Shown here: positions 42,884 through 52,297 of the stretch, one piece after another
Layout of the letters: the number at the start of each line of letters is the position of its first letter
Numbering within the stretch: the stretch's first letter is position 1
Assembly (NCBI GenBank): GCA_965220425.1
Contig: OZ244830.1
Span: 2,418,001-2,482,000 of the forward strand
DNA from: Azophilus sp965220425
Lineage (GTDB): Bacteria; Pseudomonadota; Gammaproteobacteria; Pseudomonadales; Azotimanducaceae
Direction: 5' to 3'
DNA: 64,000 nucleotides
The notes under the pieces: generated by a model
The model's input: the letters and a program-made list of their open reading frames with translations, nothing else
The model's database searches: none
What the model was told of the DNA's origin: nothing
Program-made: the position numbers and the translations under genes

Positions 42884-45610
42884 GTGGAAGAAATTCTGCG
42901 AGGAAAAGTGTCGACTTTTGCTCAGGAAAACCGGTTTCCCGTAGACGAGGCCTTGCCGCGCTTGAGCACCTTGAGGGTGACCATTCCACGGCCGGTTCAA
43001 GGCTATTTTCATCGACCGCGGCTACTTGATCGCTGCCGGCCCCTGAACCGGCGGGTGTTGGTTATGCAGGCCCCGTGCGGATTCGGCAAGACGGCCCTGC
43101 TGAATGACGTCTGTCGCCGGGAGCAGGATCGCGGCGCCTTGGTAGCCTGGCTCCGGCTCGAGGAAAACCTGACCGGTGACCTGCTGCTGAACTCTCTCGC
43201 TTATGCGTTTGCACGGGGAGGGCTGAACCTGTTCGGGCTGCGCAAGCTTTGGGCGGACGAACGGCGGTCTCGGCAAAGCAGCTACCGGATCGGACTATTG
43301 CTGCGGGCCATTGAGAACTATGGGAAGCCCTGTGTGATCGCGTTCGACCAGGTAGAGCGCCTGGACACCGTGGGCGCGGTTGCCACGGTCAACTTCCTGT
43401 TGCAATGGGCCCCGCGCAACCTTGGCTTCGCGATGGCCATGCGGTGCAGCCCGCGCGGGCTCGATTTGGCCACGCCTTTGCTCGATAGCCGCGGCACGAT
43501 CCTGACCGTTGAGGACCTGCGGTTTTCAGACCCGGAAATCGCTTTGTTTCTGGGCAGCCCGCTTTCGCGTGAAGAACTCGTCGACGCGGTGCAACGCACG
43601 GAAGGATGGCCCGTTGCCCTGCGTATGCACCGGAGCTCGCAAGCCGACGGGGAAGGCTCGGGCACCGGGGGGGACCGGAACGGACACGAAAGGATCGTTG
43701 CGGATTTCCTCGGCGCACGCCTCATGCGCGGTCTGGGGGATGAGGCTCGCCGGTTCCTGCTCGACATCGCATTGTTCGACGCCGTCGAGCCGGTACTCGT
43801 GAACGAAGTGCTGCCGGGCGACCATTCCAGGAGTATGGCGGAGGTGTTGTCGGAGTTGCGCGTTCTTGTGCAGCGTGTCGACTCGACCGGACCCCTGCTG
43901 CGCCTGCACCCCGTGGTCAGGGACTATTGCCGGGCGCGCTGTCAGCGGGAAGATCCCGGTCGTTTCAGAATGCTTCAACGCCGGCTGGCGAAGGCGTTGG
44001 CGCGACGCGGGAAACTGAACAATGCTTTGCGGCACGCCGCCGAAGTCGTCGACGATGCTTTATCCGCCGAGATTCTGGAAGATGCGCAAGGGGTGGGCTT
44101 GCTGCCCGGTAGTGGAATCGGCCCATTGCTGAGCGCCAGCCAGCTCCTCAATGATAGAGTCGTGGCCGAATATCCCCGGCTGGCGCTGATGCGCTGCGTG
44201 GCATTGGGCTTGCGGGGGGACCTGCGCGGCGCCCTCGCGCTGTATGAACTGGTCGGCAAAAGAACACGGAACTTCGAGCGGGACCGTCGAGGCGGCGACA
44301 ACCTGGCGTTGCGGGCGGACGGGACGATCGTTCAATCGTTGTTGCTGAGTTTCAACTGTCCGGCCGTTGGCGATGCCCGGCTGAAAGCGCTGATTGCAAG
44401 AGTGACCGGACTCGCCGAGGACGGTCGGATTGCTCCCACGCTACGCGGTAACCTGTATACCATTCTCTGTGTCTTCGATCACCAGCGGGCGAGATTCGAA
44501 CTCAGCCGGCGATGGGGAATCAGGGCGAAGCAGTGTTTCGCTCTCGGTGCTTCCGCTCACGGTGAGGAATTGATCGACCTTCACCGCACCATCGTTGCGA
44601 TGGTCCAGGGAAGGGTAGGTGACGCTGTCGATGGGTACTCCGGGAAAGAAGGCGCTCTGGTTGTGGACATCCTGCTGGGGGAACTTCAGATTGAGCGCAA
44701 CAAGGAACTGATGTCCGTTTGCTCCCGCGCAACGGAAAATCTGGCACGGCAACGGAGCCTGGGTACCTGGTTCGATGTCCACGCGGCGGCGCATGGCAAC
44801 GCCATTGAGAGCGCATTCGAGAGCGGTGGCGCCGAGTCCGCCCTGGCAGTTATCGAAGATTCGCTCCGGTACGCGAACAGCAGGAACCTGCCGGCCCTGG
44901 TGCGGCTCCTTGCCGCGCAAAAGGTGTCCCACCTGGTTGCGGTTGGACGCGTTGAGGAGGCGCAGCGGGCATGGCGCGAGGCGAAGCTGCCCGATCGCTC
45001 CGAGGATCAGTTGGATCTCGATGCGCAATCCTGGCGAGAATTGGAGGCGATCGGCTGTGCGCGCATCCGATTGCTCGGAGCCCTTGGTGAAGTTGACGCG
45101 GCGCGCGCTTTTGCGGAGGACTTTCGGGACGTTGCCCAGGCCCGCGCGCTGACGCGGCCGCTGATGCGATGCCTTGTCGAGTGGATGGGTCTGGAATACC
45201 GGGCACTGAACCTGGAAGTCGCAGCGGAGCGGCTCCTGGCGTTCCTGGAGAAGTTCCGTACCGTGGACTATTCGCGGGCGCTGGCGCGTGATCGCCGGGT
45301 GAGCGTTCGAATACTGAAAGTGCTGTTGAACCGGGAACTCGAGCCTCGCGTTCGGGCTCGCGTCAAGTTGCTGCTCGAGCAACTCGATGAATCAGAGACT
45401 GGAGCCAAGCCTGAGGCGCCGCTGTACACGGCCCGGGAGGTCAAAGTCCTCGAAGGCCTTGAACGAGGACAACGGGACAAGGAAATTGCCCGTCATGTGG
45501 GGCTTACCGAGAATGGGGTGCGTTACCACCTGAAGAATATCTACCGGAAGATGGGCGCCAGCGGCCGGGTTGAAGCCGTACGACATGCGCGTTCCAAGGG
45601 CATTGTGTAA
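42884..45610 (+). CDS. MalT-type STAND LuxR regulator 1
   Basis: A 908-residue putative transcriptional activator of the large ATP-dependent LuxR (LAL/MalT) class. It has an N-terminal P-loop, QAPCGFGKTALLN (about residues 63-75), a Walker-B-like CVIAFDQVERLD, winged-helix and TPR-like helical regions, and a C-terminal LuxR HTH: YTAREVKVLEGLERGQRDKE ... GVRYHLKNIYRKMGA. The start is GTG 42884, supported by alignment with the ATG start of paralog 3. It is followed after 6 bases by paralog 2 on the same strand. The inducer is unknown; MalT relatives bind small effectors through the helical repeats. Confidence 0.88.
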   Translation: MEEILRGKVSTFAQENRFPVDEALPRLSTLRVTIPRPVQGYFHRPRLLDRCRPLNRRVLVMQAPCGFGKTALLNDVCRREQDRGALVAWLRLEENLTGDLLLNSLAYAFARGGLNLFGLRKLWADERRSRQSSYRIGLLLRAIENYGKPCVIAFDQVERLDTVGAVATVNFLLQWAPRNLGFAMAMRCSPRGLDLATPLLDSRGTILTVEDLRFSDPEIALFLGSPLSREELVDAVQRTEGWPVALRMHRSSQADGEGSGTGGDRNGHERIVADFLGARLMRGLGDEARRFLLDIALFDAVEPVLVNEVLPGDHSRSMAEVLSELRVLVQRVDSTGPLLRLHPVVRDYCRARCQREDPGRFRMLQRRLAKALARRGKLNNALRHAAEVVDDALSAEILEDAQGVGLLPGSGIGPLLSASQLLNDRVVAEYPRLALMRCVALGLRGDLRGALALYELVGKRTRNFERDRRGGDNLALRADGTIVQSLLLSFNCPAVGDARLKALIARVTGLAEDGRIAPTLRGNLYTILCVFDHQRARFELSRRWGIRAKQCFALGASAHGEELIDLHRTIVAMVQGRVGDAVDGYSGKEGALVVDILLGELQIERNKELMSVCSRATENLARQRSLGTWFDVHAAAHGNAIESAFESGGAESALAVIEDSLRYANSRNLPALVRLLAAQKVSHLVAVGRVEEAQRAWREAKLPDRSEDQLDLDAQSWRELEAIGCARIRLLGALGEVDAARAFAEDFRDVAQARALTRPLMRCLVEWMGLEYRALNLEVAAERLLAFLEKFRTVDYSRALARDRRVSVRILKVLLNRELEPRVRARVKLLLEQLDESETGAKPEAPLYTAREVKVLEGLERGQRDKEIARHVGLTENGVRYHLKNIYRKMGASGRVEAVRHARSKGIV

Positions 45611-45616
45611 AGGGCG

Positions 45617-48373
45617 ATGATTTCACCGACTGAAGAGAAAGGCAGGGGCCGGGAGCAGCCGGCTCCTGCAAGCAGGGGTGTCACGGAGAAGTACCCCATC
45701 TCCACAACCGCGCCCTGGCTGTTGGCGGCGAAGGTGACGGCGCCGGCACGGACGCCGTTCTTTTTCGATCGTCCGGAACTGATCGAGCGTATCGAGCGCA
45801 CGGAGTGGTCCACTATCGTGGTGAGGGCGCCGGGCGGATTCGGCAAAACCACCCTGCTTTCCGAGGTCTGTCGCCGTGCACGGGAGCGGGGCATGCTCGC
45901 GGCCTGGCTGACGCTGGACGAGGACGATACCGAGGACGCGGTCGGGCTTTATCTCATGCATGCGTTTGAACGGGCCGGGCTGGACCTGGTTGTGGCGCGG
46001 GATGCCGTCGAATACCGAATGGAACTGCTGGCGCTACAGATCCGCAAACACGGGGCTCCGTGCCTGCTGGTCATTGACGAGGTCGAGCGGCTCGCCGGTC
46101 ATGCCATCGGCGCCCTGGATTTTTTCCTTCATCATGCGCCCGGCAATTTGCGTATTGTGCTGGGGCTGCGGGAGGACCCGGGGCTTGATCTGGCGTCCGC
46201 GATTCTGGATGGCCGGGGTACTGTGCTGACGGTCGATCAGTTGCGCTTTTCCAGATCGGAAATCGCCGCTTACTTCCACGGGGGCCTGTCAAGGCGGGAG
46301 TTGGCTGCAGTCGCCGAGCGCACGGAGGGCTGGGCTGTTGCGGTGTGCCTGTACAGGAATATCCGGTTGCAGGAAGCGGGCACGGGAAGGGGTGGGAAAC
46401 CGTTGCGCAACCTGGCAGGCGACGAGGGTGTTGCGGCGAATTGGTTGGGAGCCCGCCTGTTGCGCAGCGTGACGGACGATGACCGCGATTTCTTGCTCGA
46501 CCTTGCCCTGTTCGACTGGGTCGATCCGGCCATCGTGGACGAAGTGCTGAACAGTCACGACTCAGGGCGGAGGATGCTGGCATTGACGGCACTGGAGGGG
46601 TTGATGCAACCGCTGGACAGCGGCCAGGATACGAGGCGCCTGCATCCGTTGCTCAAGGAATACTGCAGCGCCGAGCGGGAGTTTGAAGATCCGCAGCGGT
46701 TTCGCCAATTGCATCGTAAAATTGCCCTGGCGATGTTCAAGCGCGGGTACCTGCTTCCGGCGGTACGTCACGCGGGCATCTCCGGCGATGTGGAACTGGT
46801 GGGCTCCATCCTGGTGCAAGCCGGTGGCCTGAGATTGTGGCTCCGCGAAGGCATGACGCAGTTGGGCACAGCCGAACGGTTCCTGACACAGGATGTGGTA
46901 TCGAGTTTTCCGCGGCTGGCTCTACTGCGCTGCCGGCTACTCATGCATCGTTCGAGCCTGGTCGAGGCGCGCACCCTCTACGAGACGACGCGTGCACGGA
47001 CGGACGACTTCGCTCGGGACCGGGAAGGCGGCGACGACAGTGCCCTGCGCGCGGAAGGCATGATTATCCAGGCGGCGCTGGTCGGGTACGGCTGTTTGCC
47101 CTATAGCGATGCGTTGGTCGACAACCTGGCGGCAAGCCTGGACCAGGTCAAGAGTGAAGACGAACCCGATCCCGCAACCGTTGCGGTTCATGCCGCATTG
47201 CTGTTTGCGGCGCACAACCTGCGGGCCAGGTTCGAGCGCGCCTATGAGTTCGGGGAGGAGGCGGAAGCGCAGTATGCGCTGTGCGATTCCCAATACGGTG
47301 GCTTCCATATGGGCCTGCACGCCGGGAACGTGGCCATGGCGCAAGGCCAGGTCGCGGAGGCTGAGCAACGCTATGCTCGTGCAGCCCAGATCGCCGAGCA
47401 GCACTTTCCACTCGACAGCGCATTGCGGGAGGCTGCCAACATCCTGCTGACCGAACTCCACCTTGAGCAAAACAGACTGGAAGCGGTACAGCAGCAGATT
47501 CCGGCAATCCCGGTACCGCTGCGCAATAGCGCGGCATGGCTCGATATTTACGCGGCGGCGCATGAAGTGGCGGCCGAATGGCGATACGAAACGGGCAGCG
47601 TTGAAGACGCCCTGCTATCGATAGAGTCATCGCGGGAGTTTGCCGATTCGGAGGGTCTCGTAAGTGTCGCCCGGCACCTGTCTGCGCTGCGGATCGGGTA
47701 TCTGGTGACAGCCGGGCGCATGGAAGACGCAGAGCGGGGATGGCTTGACGCGGGCCTTCCGGAAGACCCGACCGGGCTGCTTGACCTGGACCGCCAGTCC
47801 TGGCGCGAAATGGAATCGATTAGCTGTGCGCGGCTCCGTCTGCTGACCGCCGTAGGCAGGCTGGAGGAATCGCGCAGCTTGGCAGACCGCCTTGCCGCCG
47901 TTGCCCGGGAGCGGGGCCTGTTGCGGACGCTGATGCGATGCCTCGTGTTGTGGATGGTCCTGGAATACGAGGCCGGCGAGATTGGCGCTGCTATTGAGCG
48001 ACTGGTCGAGTTCCTGCGGCTGTTGCCGGGAGCGGGGTTGTCGAGGCCGCTGGCGCGCGAGCGTGAGACGAGCCGGGCAATGCTCCAACGGCTGCTTGAG
48101 ACCGATCTTGAGCCGGAGATTCGAGAATCCGCGGATGCCATGCTCCGTCAACTCGGTGACGAAGGCGGGGCGCGCACCCCGCATTACACGGTACGGGAAC
48201 GAGAGATACTGGTGTGTCTCGGGCGCGGCCATCGAGACAAGGAAATCGCCCGCCGTCTGAGCCTGACGGTCGACGGCGTGCGTTATCACCTCAAGAATAT
48301 CTACCGGAAGTCGGGCGCTTCCGGGAGATTGGACGCGGTCCAGCGCGCGCGCGCGGCGGGCGTCATCTCCTGA
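45617..48373 (+). CDS. MalT-type STAND LuxR regulator 2
   Basis: A 918-residue paralog of the preceding gene, separated by 6 bases. Walker A is RAPGGFGKTTLLSE, Walker B LLVIDEVERLAG, a TPR-like middle follows, and the LuxR HTH reads YTVREREILVCLGRGHRDKE ... GVRYHLKNIYRKSGASG. The N-terminal YPISTTAPWLLAAKVTAPAR segment, typical of LAL regulators just before the ATPase domain, recurs as a relic after the truncated paralog at 59709. Two full-length LAL proteins in tandem could form homo- or hetero-oligomers; targets unknown. Confidence 0.88.
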   Translation: MISPTEEKGRGREQPAPASRGVTEKYPISTTAPWLLAAKVTAPARTPFFFDRPELIERIERTEWSTIVVRAPGGFGKTTLLSEVCRRARERGMLAAWLTLDEDDTEDAVGLYLMHAFERAGLDLVVARDAVEYRMELLALQIRKHGAPCLLVIDEVERLAGHAIGALDFFLHHAPGNLRIVLGLREDPGLDLASAILDGRGTVLTVDQLRFSRSEIAAYFHGGLSRRELAAVAERTEGWAVAVCLYRNIRLQEAGTGRGGKPLRNLAGDEGVAANWLGARLLRSVTDDDRDFLLDLALFDWVDPAIVDEVLNSHDSGRRMLALTALEGLMQPLDSGQDTRRLHPLLKEYCSAEREFEDPQRFRQLHRKIALAMFKRGYLLPAVRHAGISGDVELVGSILVQAGGLRLWLREGMTQLGTAERFLTQDVVSSFPRLALLRCRLLMHRSSLVEARTLYETTRARTDDFARDREGGDDSALRAEGMIIQAALVGYGCLPYSDALVDNLAASLDQVKSEDEPDPATVAVHAALLFAAHNLRARFERAYEFGEEAEAQYALCDSQYGGFHMGLHAGNVAMAQGQVAEAEQRYARAAQIAEQHFPLDSALREAANILLTELHLEQNRLEAVQQQIPAIPVPLRNSAAWLDIYAAAHEVAAEWRYETGSVEDALLSIESSREFADSEGLVSVARHLSALRIGYLVTAGRMEDAERGWLDAGLPEDPTGLLDLDRQSWREMESISCARLRLLTAVGRLEESRSLADRLAAVARERGLLRTLMRCLVLWMVLEYEAGEIGAAIERLVEFLRLLPGAGLSRPLARERETSRAMLQRLLETDLEPEIRESADAMLRQLGDEGGARTPHYTVREREILVCLGRGHRDKEIARRLSLTVDGVRYHLKNIYRKSGASGRLDAVQRARAAGVIS

Positions 48374-48698
48374 ATCCGTCCCAATCTCCAGATTGGACGA
48401 CGATCGACCTTAATCCGTGACATCGCGTTCATGACAGGACAGCAACCCGGTAGGCTATGGCACGAAACGCGCCGGAAATCCGCCCGGCTGCCACCCGGCA
48501 ATGACAGGCCACGGCAGCGGCTGGGCGAACGACAGACCCGGTTTGCAATGGTTTTCAGTAATGGATCACTAGTGTCCCGTTAATAATCGAACAAATTCAG
48601 CTCGTTAGGATGCATGCCGTGCTCCGAAGCGTACGTGGTTTCGAAAAAGCACATATACCGACGCCGCAACCCGGATTTGCGTTCCAGTCGGGGACACC
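48374..48698. other. Intergenic region with possible IS-end-like pair
   Basis: No gene. Around 48571 ACTAGTGTCCCGTTAATAAT and around 48685 GTCGGGGACACCC contain complementary GTGTCCC/GGGACAC tips about 115 bases apart, which could be decayed ends of an insertion element. The base composition is richer in A and T than the LuxR genes. Confidence 0.35.
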
Positions 48699-48998
48699 CT
48701 ATTTTCGCTGTAGCTTATTGTGATCTATGGAGAAATTCCGCTTTTTCGGAGTATTAACCGGACTGCTATCAACGGCGTGAAATTGCATTAGAACCACCGG
48801 TTTGAAGTTGTGGTCTTTCTCGGGGCCGCGGAAGTAGTTCCGGCACTGCGGTTTGGACCGCCAGCGCGCCTGGCTCGCCGCCTGGCTCGCCTTGCGGCAG
48901 GTCGGCGCCGTGCAGTACCGCTGATGCCGCAAGTTGCGCGGGTCCGGGCGGCACAGTTGCCCGCAGTTCAGAGACTTGCGTTGTCTTTGCTTCGCCAT
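48699..48998 (-). pseudogene. Zn-ribbon-type accessory ORF, C-terminus replaced
   Basis: The first 60 residues (CGQLCRPDPRNLRHQRYC then CRKASQAASQARWRSK and RNYFRGPE) match a small cysteine-containing protein family common on plasmids and near transposons, with CxxxC and Cx4C-like pairs. After FRGPEKD the similarity ends and the frame runs into unrelated sequence (HAVDSSPVNTPKKRNFS), so the 3' half is lost. Start ATG 48998. Probably a degraded mobile-element passenger. Confidence 0.5.
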
Positions 48999-49444
48999 CG
49001 GCTGGGCTCTCCAGCCGCCGATAATGCGTGCGTCGGCGCCGGATCAGGACGTCCGAAGAAGACGCGCCGAAGAAAACGAAGAAACGTCTATTGGAAGCTT
49101 TTGGAAGAAGACGCCGACGAAGAAAACGGCAATTTCACACCGGTGGGATCACTACACTTTCAGATCGGTGCTGGCACCGGACAGCAATGAGCTTGTATAC
49201 CTTTCTATTCGCCGTCGATTTTCATGGAAGTACCTTATGGTTTTTTTAAAGACCGCTTATTTGGTATTGTTTCACCGGTTGTGTGCGTTGGAGCCTGCGA
49301 ACAATGGAGATGGTCCTGCGGTTCGATCCGGTCCTTGGCGCCCGAGGCGCCGTTCGGGAGCGCGTCGGGCGGTGGGAGGCCTACGGGACCGATCCGTCTC
49401 GGTCCAGGCGAGGCGTTCGATCATGATTGGATTGGAGTGGAATT
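48999..49444. other. Intergenic region upstream of the ParB-like gene
   Basis: 446 bases with repeated GAAGAAGACG / GACGAAGAAAACG motifs near 49050-49130 and an A/T-rich stretch around 49235-49265 (CTTATGGTTTTTTTAAAG). Open frames cross it but show no recognisable product. The A/T-rich block is a likely promoter area for the ParB-like gene. Confidence 0.4.
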
Positions 49445-50608
49445 ATGGAAAAGAAGGACGTAAGAACGGCACGGGGCAAGGTCGAGACTTTGCCGTCGGC
49501 GCTGCGGGACAGCAGCTCGGGTGGAACGCGGGAAGTGATGCATGTGGAGGCGTTCGATCCGTCGCAGGTACGGCCGTGGCAATATCACAATCGGTTGGGC
49601 TCGGGCATGGACGACGAGTCCCTGAACGATCTTGCGTCGTCGATCGCTCGGGACGGTCAGCAGCAGTTGGGATTGGCGCGCCGCCTGCCGGCCGGAGACC
49701 GCTACCTGGTGGAAGCCATCTTCGGCGTGCGGCGGCTTGAGGCCTGTCGCCGCGCCGGAGTGCCGTGGCGCGCGGACGTGCGCGACGCATCGTTGTCCGA
49801 CGCCGAGTGCGCGGCTTTCATGCACGGCGAGAACGAGTGGACCGAAGGCGTATCTCCCCTCGAGAACGCGCTGCAGTGGAAGTCGATGCTCGACGCCGGC
49901 GTGTTTTCGAACCAGTCGGCGCTGGCGGCCCAGCTAGGCTGTCACAGAGGCACCGTATCGCGTGCGGTGCGGACCGCGACGGCCCTGTTTGGGGAGCGGT
50001 GGATCGAACGGCTGGTGCGTCCGGTCATGCACGATTTCACCGGCCGCGCGGCCGACCGCCTGGCGGACGCCTGCACGGACAAGTCGCAGCGCGGTGCGGC
50101 AAGGCGGCGTGCGAGGGGCCTTAAGCCGGAGCTGGCGGCGAAACGCCTCTACGATGCGCTGTTCGGCGATGACAGCGACGATGGCGGGCGGCCGCCGGTC
50201 TTCGTCAGACGCACGGGCCGGGCCGGGGGCGGCGTCGTGTCGGTCAAGATTGACCGTGACGCGGTGGGCGGCTGGTCGGTGCGGGTACGTCCGCACGAAC
50301 AGACGCCGGCCGAACTTGCCGAACTCGCGGAGCAGGTCGAAGCGGTGGTCGATGCGGAGACGGCCGAGGCGAGCGGCGTGCGGCTGGGACGCCGGCTCGC
50401 GGCGATGCTGTCGTCGGAGCACGCAAAGGACGTACACCGGTCGTGGCTGGAAGGTTGCATATGGGCCGCGGCGCGGGCCAGCGGGCTGGATTGGGACAGT
50501 TGGCGCTGCGCAGCGGCGGCGGAGGTACTGCGCACGCAGTCGGACGGCTGGGAACGGGCGGTGGCTCGCGTTGTCGGCGGCGCCGAGGCGGTTGCGAGTG
50601 GCTCATAG
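49445..50608 (+). CDS. Orphan ParB/RepB-like DNA-binding protein
   Basis: A 387-residue protein with the ParB/Srx domain: VRPWQYHNRLGSGMDDESLN, LASSIARDGQQQLGLARRLP, FGVRRLEACRRAG (the GxxRR box) and HGENEWTEGVSPLENALQWK (the ENxxR-like box). A KorB-type HTH follows (NQSALAAQLGCHRGTVSRAV). The C-terminal 170 residues are plasmid RepB/ParB-like and divergent. ATG 49445 has GGAG at 49434-49437. No parA gene is adjacent, which is unusual for a partition system, so it may be a remnant of an integrated plasmid or act as a regulator. Confidence 0.82.
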   Translation: MEKKDVRTARGKVETLPSALRDSSSGGTREVMHVEAFDPSQVRPWQYHNRLGSGMDDESLNDLASSIARDGQQQLGLARRLPAGDRYLVEAIFGVRRLEACRRAGVPWRADVRDASLSDAECAAFMHGENEWTEGVSPLENALQWKSMLDAGVFSNQSALAAQLGCHRGTVSRAVRTATALFGERWIERLVRPVMHDFTGRAADRLADACTDKSQRGAARRRARGLKPELAAKRLYDALFGDDSDDGGRPPVFVRRTGRAGGGVVSVKIDRDAVGGWSVRVRPHEQTPAELAELAEQVEAVVDAETAEASGVRLGRRLAAMLSSEHAKDVHRSWLEGCIWAAARASGLDWDSWRCAAAAEVLRTQSDGWERAVARVVGGAEAVASGS

Positions 50609-51001
50609 TGCGGCAGGTAGAAAAAAACGCAGGGGCGCGCCGAGTTTGCTCTCGAGTCGCTGTTGTCGTGTATGCACGACATACCCGGCGTGCGGCGCCC
50701 GGGCCGGACATTCAAGTCCGGCGCACTGCCGCTGGATCGGAAAGGCGTAAGACGGCAACGGGCCGACGGTGCTGCCCCACTTGGCGCCGACATCCGTTGG
50801 TTGGCCCTGCGGGTCGGGCGGTTTGACGGTCCTTGCGGACATGCCATTTACGGCAGACGCGTGGCGAGCTATATTGCGCGTCTGCGCCGGGAACCAGGGT
50901 GGTGTCGACGGCGAGCGATGCAGTAGATCTTGTGGATCCGAAGGAAGCGGATCCGTGTGCGCCGGTTAGCAGGTAGCGTCGAATCAACGGAGAAACCTTG
51001 A
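50609..51001. other. Intergenic region with palindrome and hairpins
   Basis: 393 bases without a convincing gene. It contains a 16-bp near-palindrome, GTCGTGTATGCACGAC at 50665-50680, related to the perfect 22-bp dyads at 39936 and 42500; a hairpin GCCGGAC/GTCCGGC near 50703-50722; and GGATCCG-AAGGAAG-CGGATCC at 50934-50954, about 50 bases before the next ATG. Confidence 0.5.
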
Positions 51002-51364
51002 ATGCAACGATCACTCTGCCTTGGGATTTTGCTTGCCGTGGCCACGGCGTTTGCCAGCTTCGAGACGGCCGCGTCCGGCTCGGTTGGACCTGGCGGCATT
51101 TTGAACGAGCGCGGTGCCTACGCCTTGGGCAAAGCGCTCACCTTCCGGGAACTGGTCTGCAGGACATGCCCGATCCAGCGGCTCGAACTCAACCACAACC
51201 GCGCCCGATCCCTGCTTGCAAGCCTTGCCGCTGCGTTCGAGGATATCAAACCCGGAACGCCCGACGACGACAATATCAAAGCCCTGTGTTCGGGCACGGA
51301 CGAGAACTGCGCGGTCAAGGTCGAACTGGTACATTACTATCTGCAGCGGCGCTATCGGCTGTAG
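51002..51364 (+). CDS. Small exported protein with a CxxC motif
   Basis: A 120-residue protein. Signal peptide at residues 1-24 (CLGILLAVATAFASFETAAS), mature part about 96 residues with LVCRTCPIQRLEL, a CxxC pair without the His of a c-type haem, and a further pair of cysteines (LCSGTDENC). These suggest disulfides or a metal site. GGAG lies about nine bases before the ATG. The barrel protein follows after 59 bases on the same strand, so they are likely cotranscribed. Family not recognised. Confidence 0.65.
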   Translation: MQRSLCLGILLAVATAFASFETAASGSVGPGGILNERGAYALGKALTFRELVCRTCPIQRLELNHNRARSLLASLAAAFEDIKPGTPDDDNIKALCSGTDENCAVKVELVHYYLQRRYRL

Positions 51365-51423
51365 ACAATCCAAGGCCTGCCAATTACCTAGAAGAGCAAA
51401 TGCGAAAAGTCAAAGGAAGAGAC

Positions 51424-52281
51424 ATGCGTCGATCACTCATCACTACCCTGACGTGCTTGGTGGGCCTGCCGAGCCCGCTCGCCATTGCCCAGGGGTCGGC
51501 GTGGCTGCCGGAACCGCAAACGGGCTATGTGGGCCTGTCGTACGTCCACCAGACCGCGGACCGGTTCTATCGGGGAACGGCGAAGCGGCCCACCCCCGCC
51601 GACGGCGAGGACCTGTCCCAGGGCACCGTCTGGCTCTCGGTCGACTACGCCCTCGCGGATAGCTGGGCGGTCGACCTGCAAGCGGGTTGGGCGAAGAGCG
51701 ATTTCACCACCGGTCCGATGATTCCCGCTCCGGAAAAGAGCTTTGACGGCTTTACGGACGTTAGCGTCGGCGTCACTTGGCGCATCGTCGACGAGGCCGT
51801 CAGCGACCTGCCGAGTATCGCGGTGCGCGGTGCCGCCATCGTCGCCGGAGACTACGATACGGGCTACATCAACTCTCTCGGAGACGGCGGCGACGGATTC
51901 GAAGTCTCGGCGATCTTCGCCAAGTTTCTGAACGACCGGTTCAGCCTGTCCGCGGAGATCGGCTACCAGGACCGCAACGCGGGCATTCCGTCAATTATTT
52001 TTGCCAACTTCTCGAGTCTCCTGTTGATCAACGAAAGCCTGACCCTTGGCTTGGACTACGGTGTGGTCAACGCGACGTCCGGGCTCGACATCGGCGGGCC
52101 CGGGTTTTCGCCGAGCCAATTTCCGGAGCTGGAGGAAGACTCGGAGACTCTGACGGCGCGGCTCTACTACAGCTTCGGCAACATCGGCGCGAATCTGTTT
52201 TACGGCAAGGTTGTTGACGGGCGCAATACGGCGGCGTCGGATATCGTCGGCGCCACCATCAGCTACTTCTTCGACATCTAG
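51424..52281 (+). CDS. Outer-membrane beta-barrel protein
   Basis: A 285-residue protein with signal peptide (LITTLTCLVGLPSPLAIAQG) and many amphipathic strands (TGYVGLSYVHQTADRFYRG; WAVDLQAGWAKSDF; FTDVSVGVTWRIVD; LTARLYYSFGNIGANLFYGK), ending GATISYFFDI with a C-terminal Phe-x-Ile typical of barrel closure. It resembles the phenol-degradation MetA/transporter-like barrels only generally. ATG 51424 follows AAGGAAGAGAC; an in-frame ATG is at 51400. The TAG stop overlaps a relic of element A. Confidence 0.7.
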   Translation: MRRSLITTLTCLVGLPSPLAIAQGSAWLPEPQTGYVGLSYVHQTADRFYRGTAKRPTPADGEDLSQGTVWLSVDYALADSWAVDLQAGWAKSDFTTGPMIPAPEKSFDGFTDVSVGVTWRIVDEAVSDLPSIAVRGAAIVAGDYDTGYINSLGDGGDGFEVSAIFAKFLNDRFSLSAEIGYQDRNAGIPSIIFANFSSLLLINESLTLGLDYGVVNATSGLDIGGPGFSPSQFPELEEDSETLTARLYYSFGNIGANLFYGKVVDGRNTAASDIVGATISYFFDI

Positions 52282-52297
52282 GTGGTTCGACCACTAG
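52280..52297. repeat. Relic of an element A end
   Basis: AGGTGGTTCGACCACTAG differs by one base from the right tip of element A (3043-3060 region). It directly abuts element C, so one element probably inserted next to or into the other. Confidence 0.55.

Noticed and set aside
48571..48697. Complete small insertion element between the GTGTCCC and GGGACAC tips
   Set aside because: Only about seven bases pair and there is no second copy in the window, so the borders are not supported.
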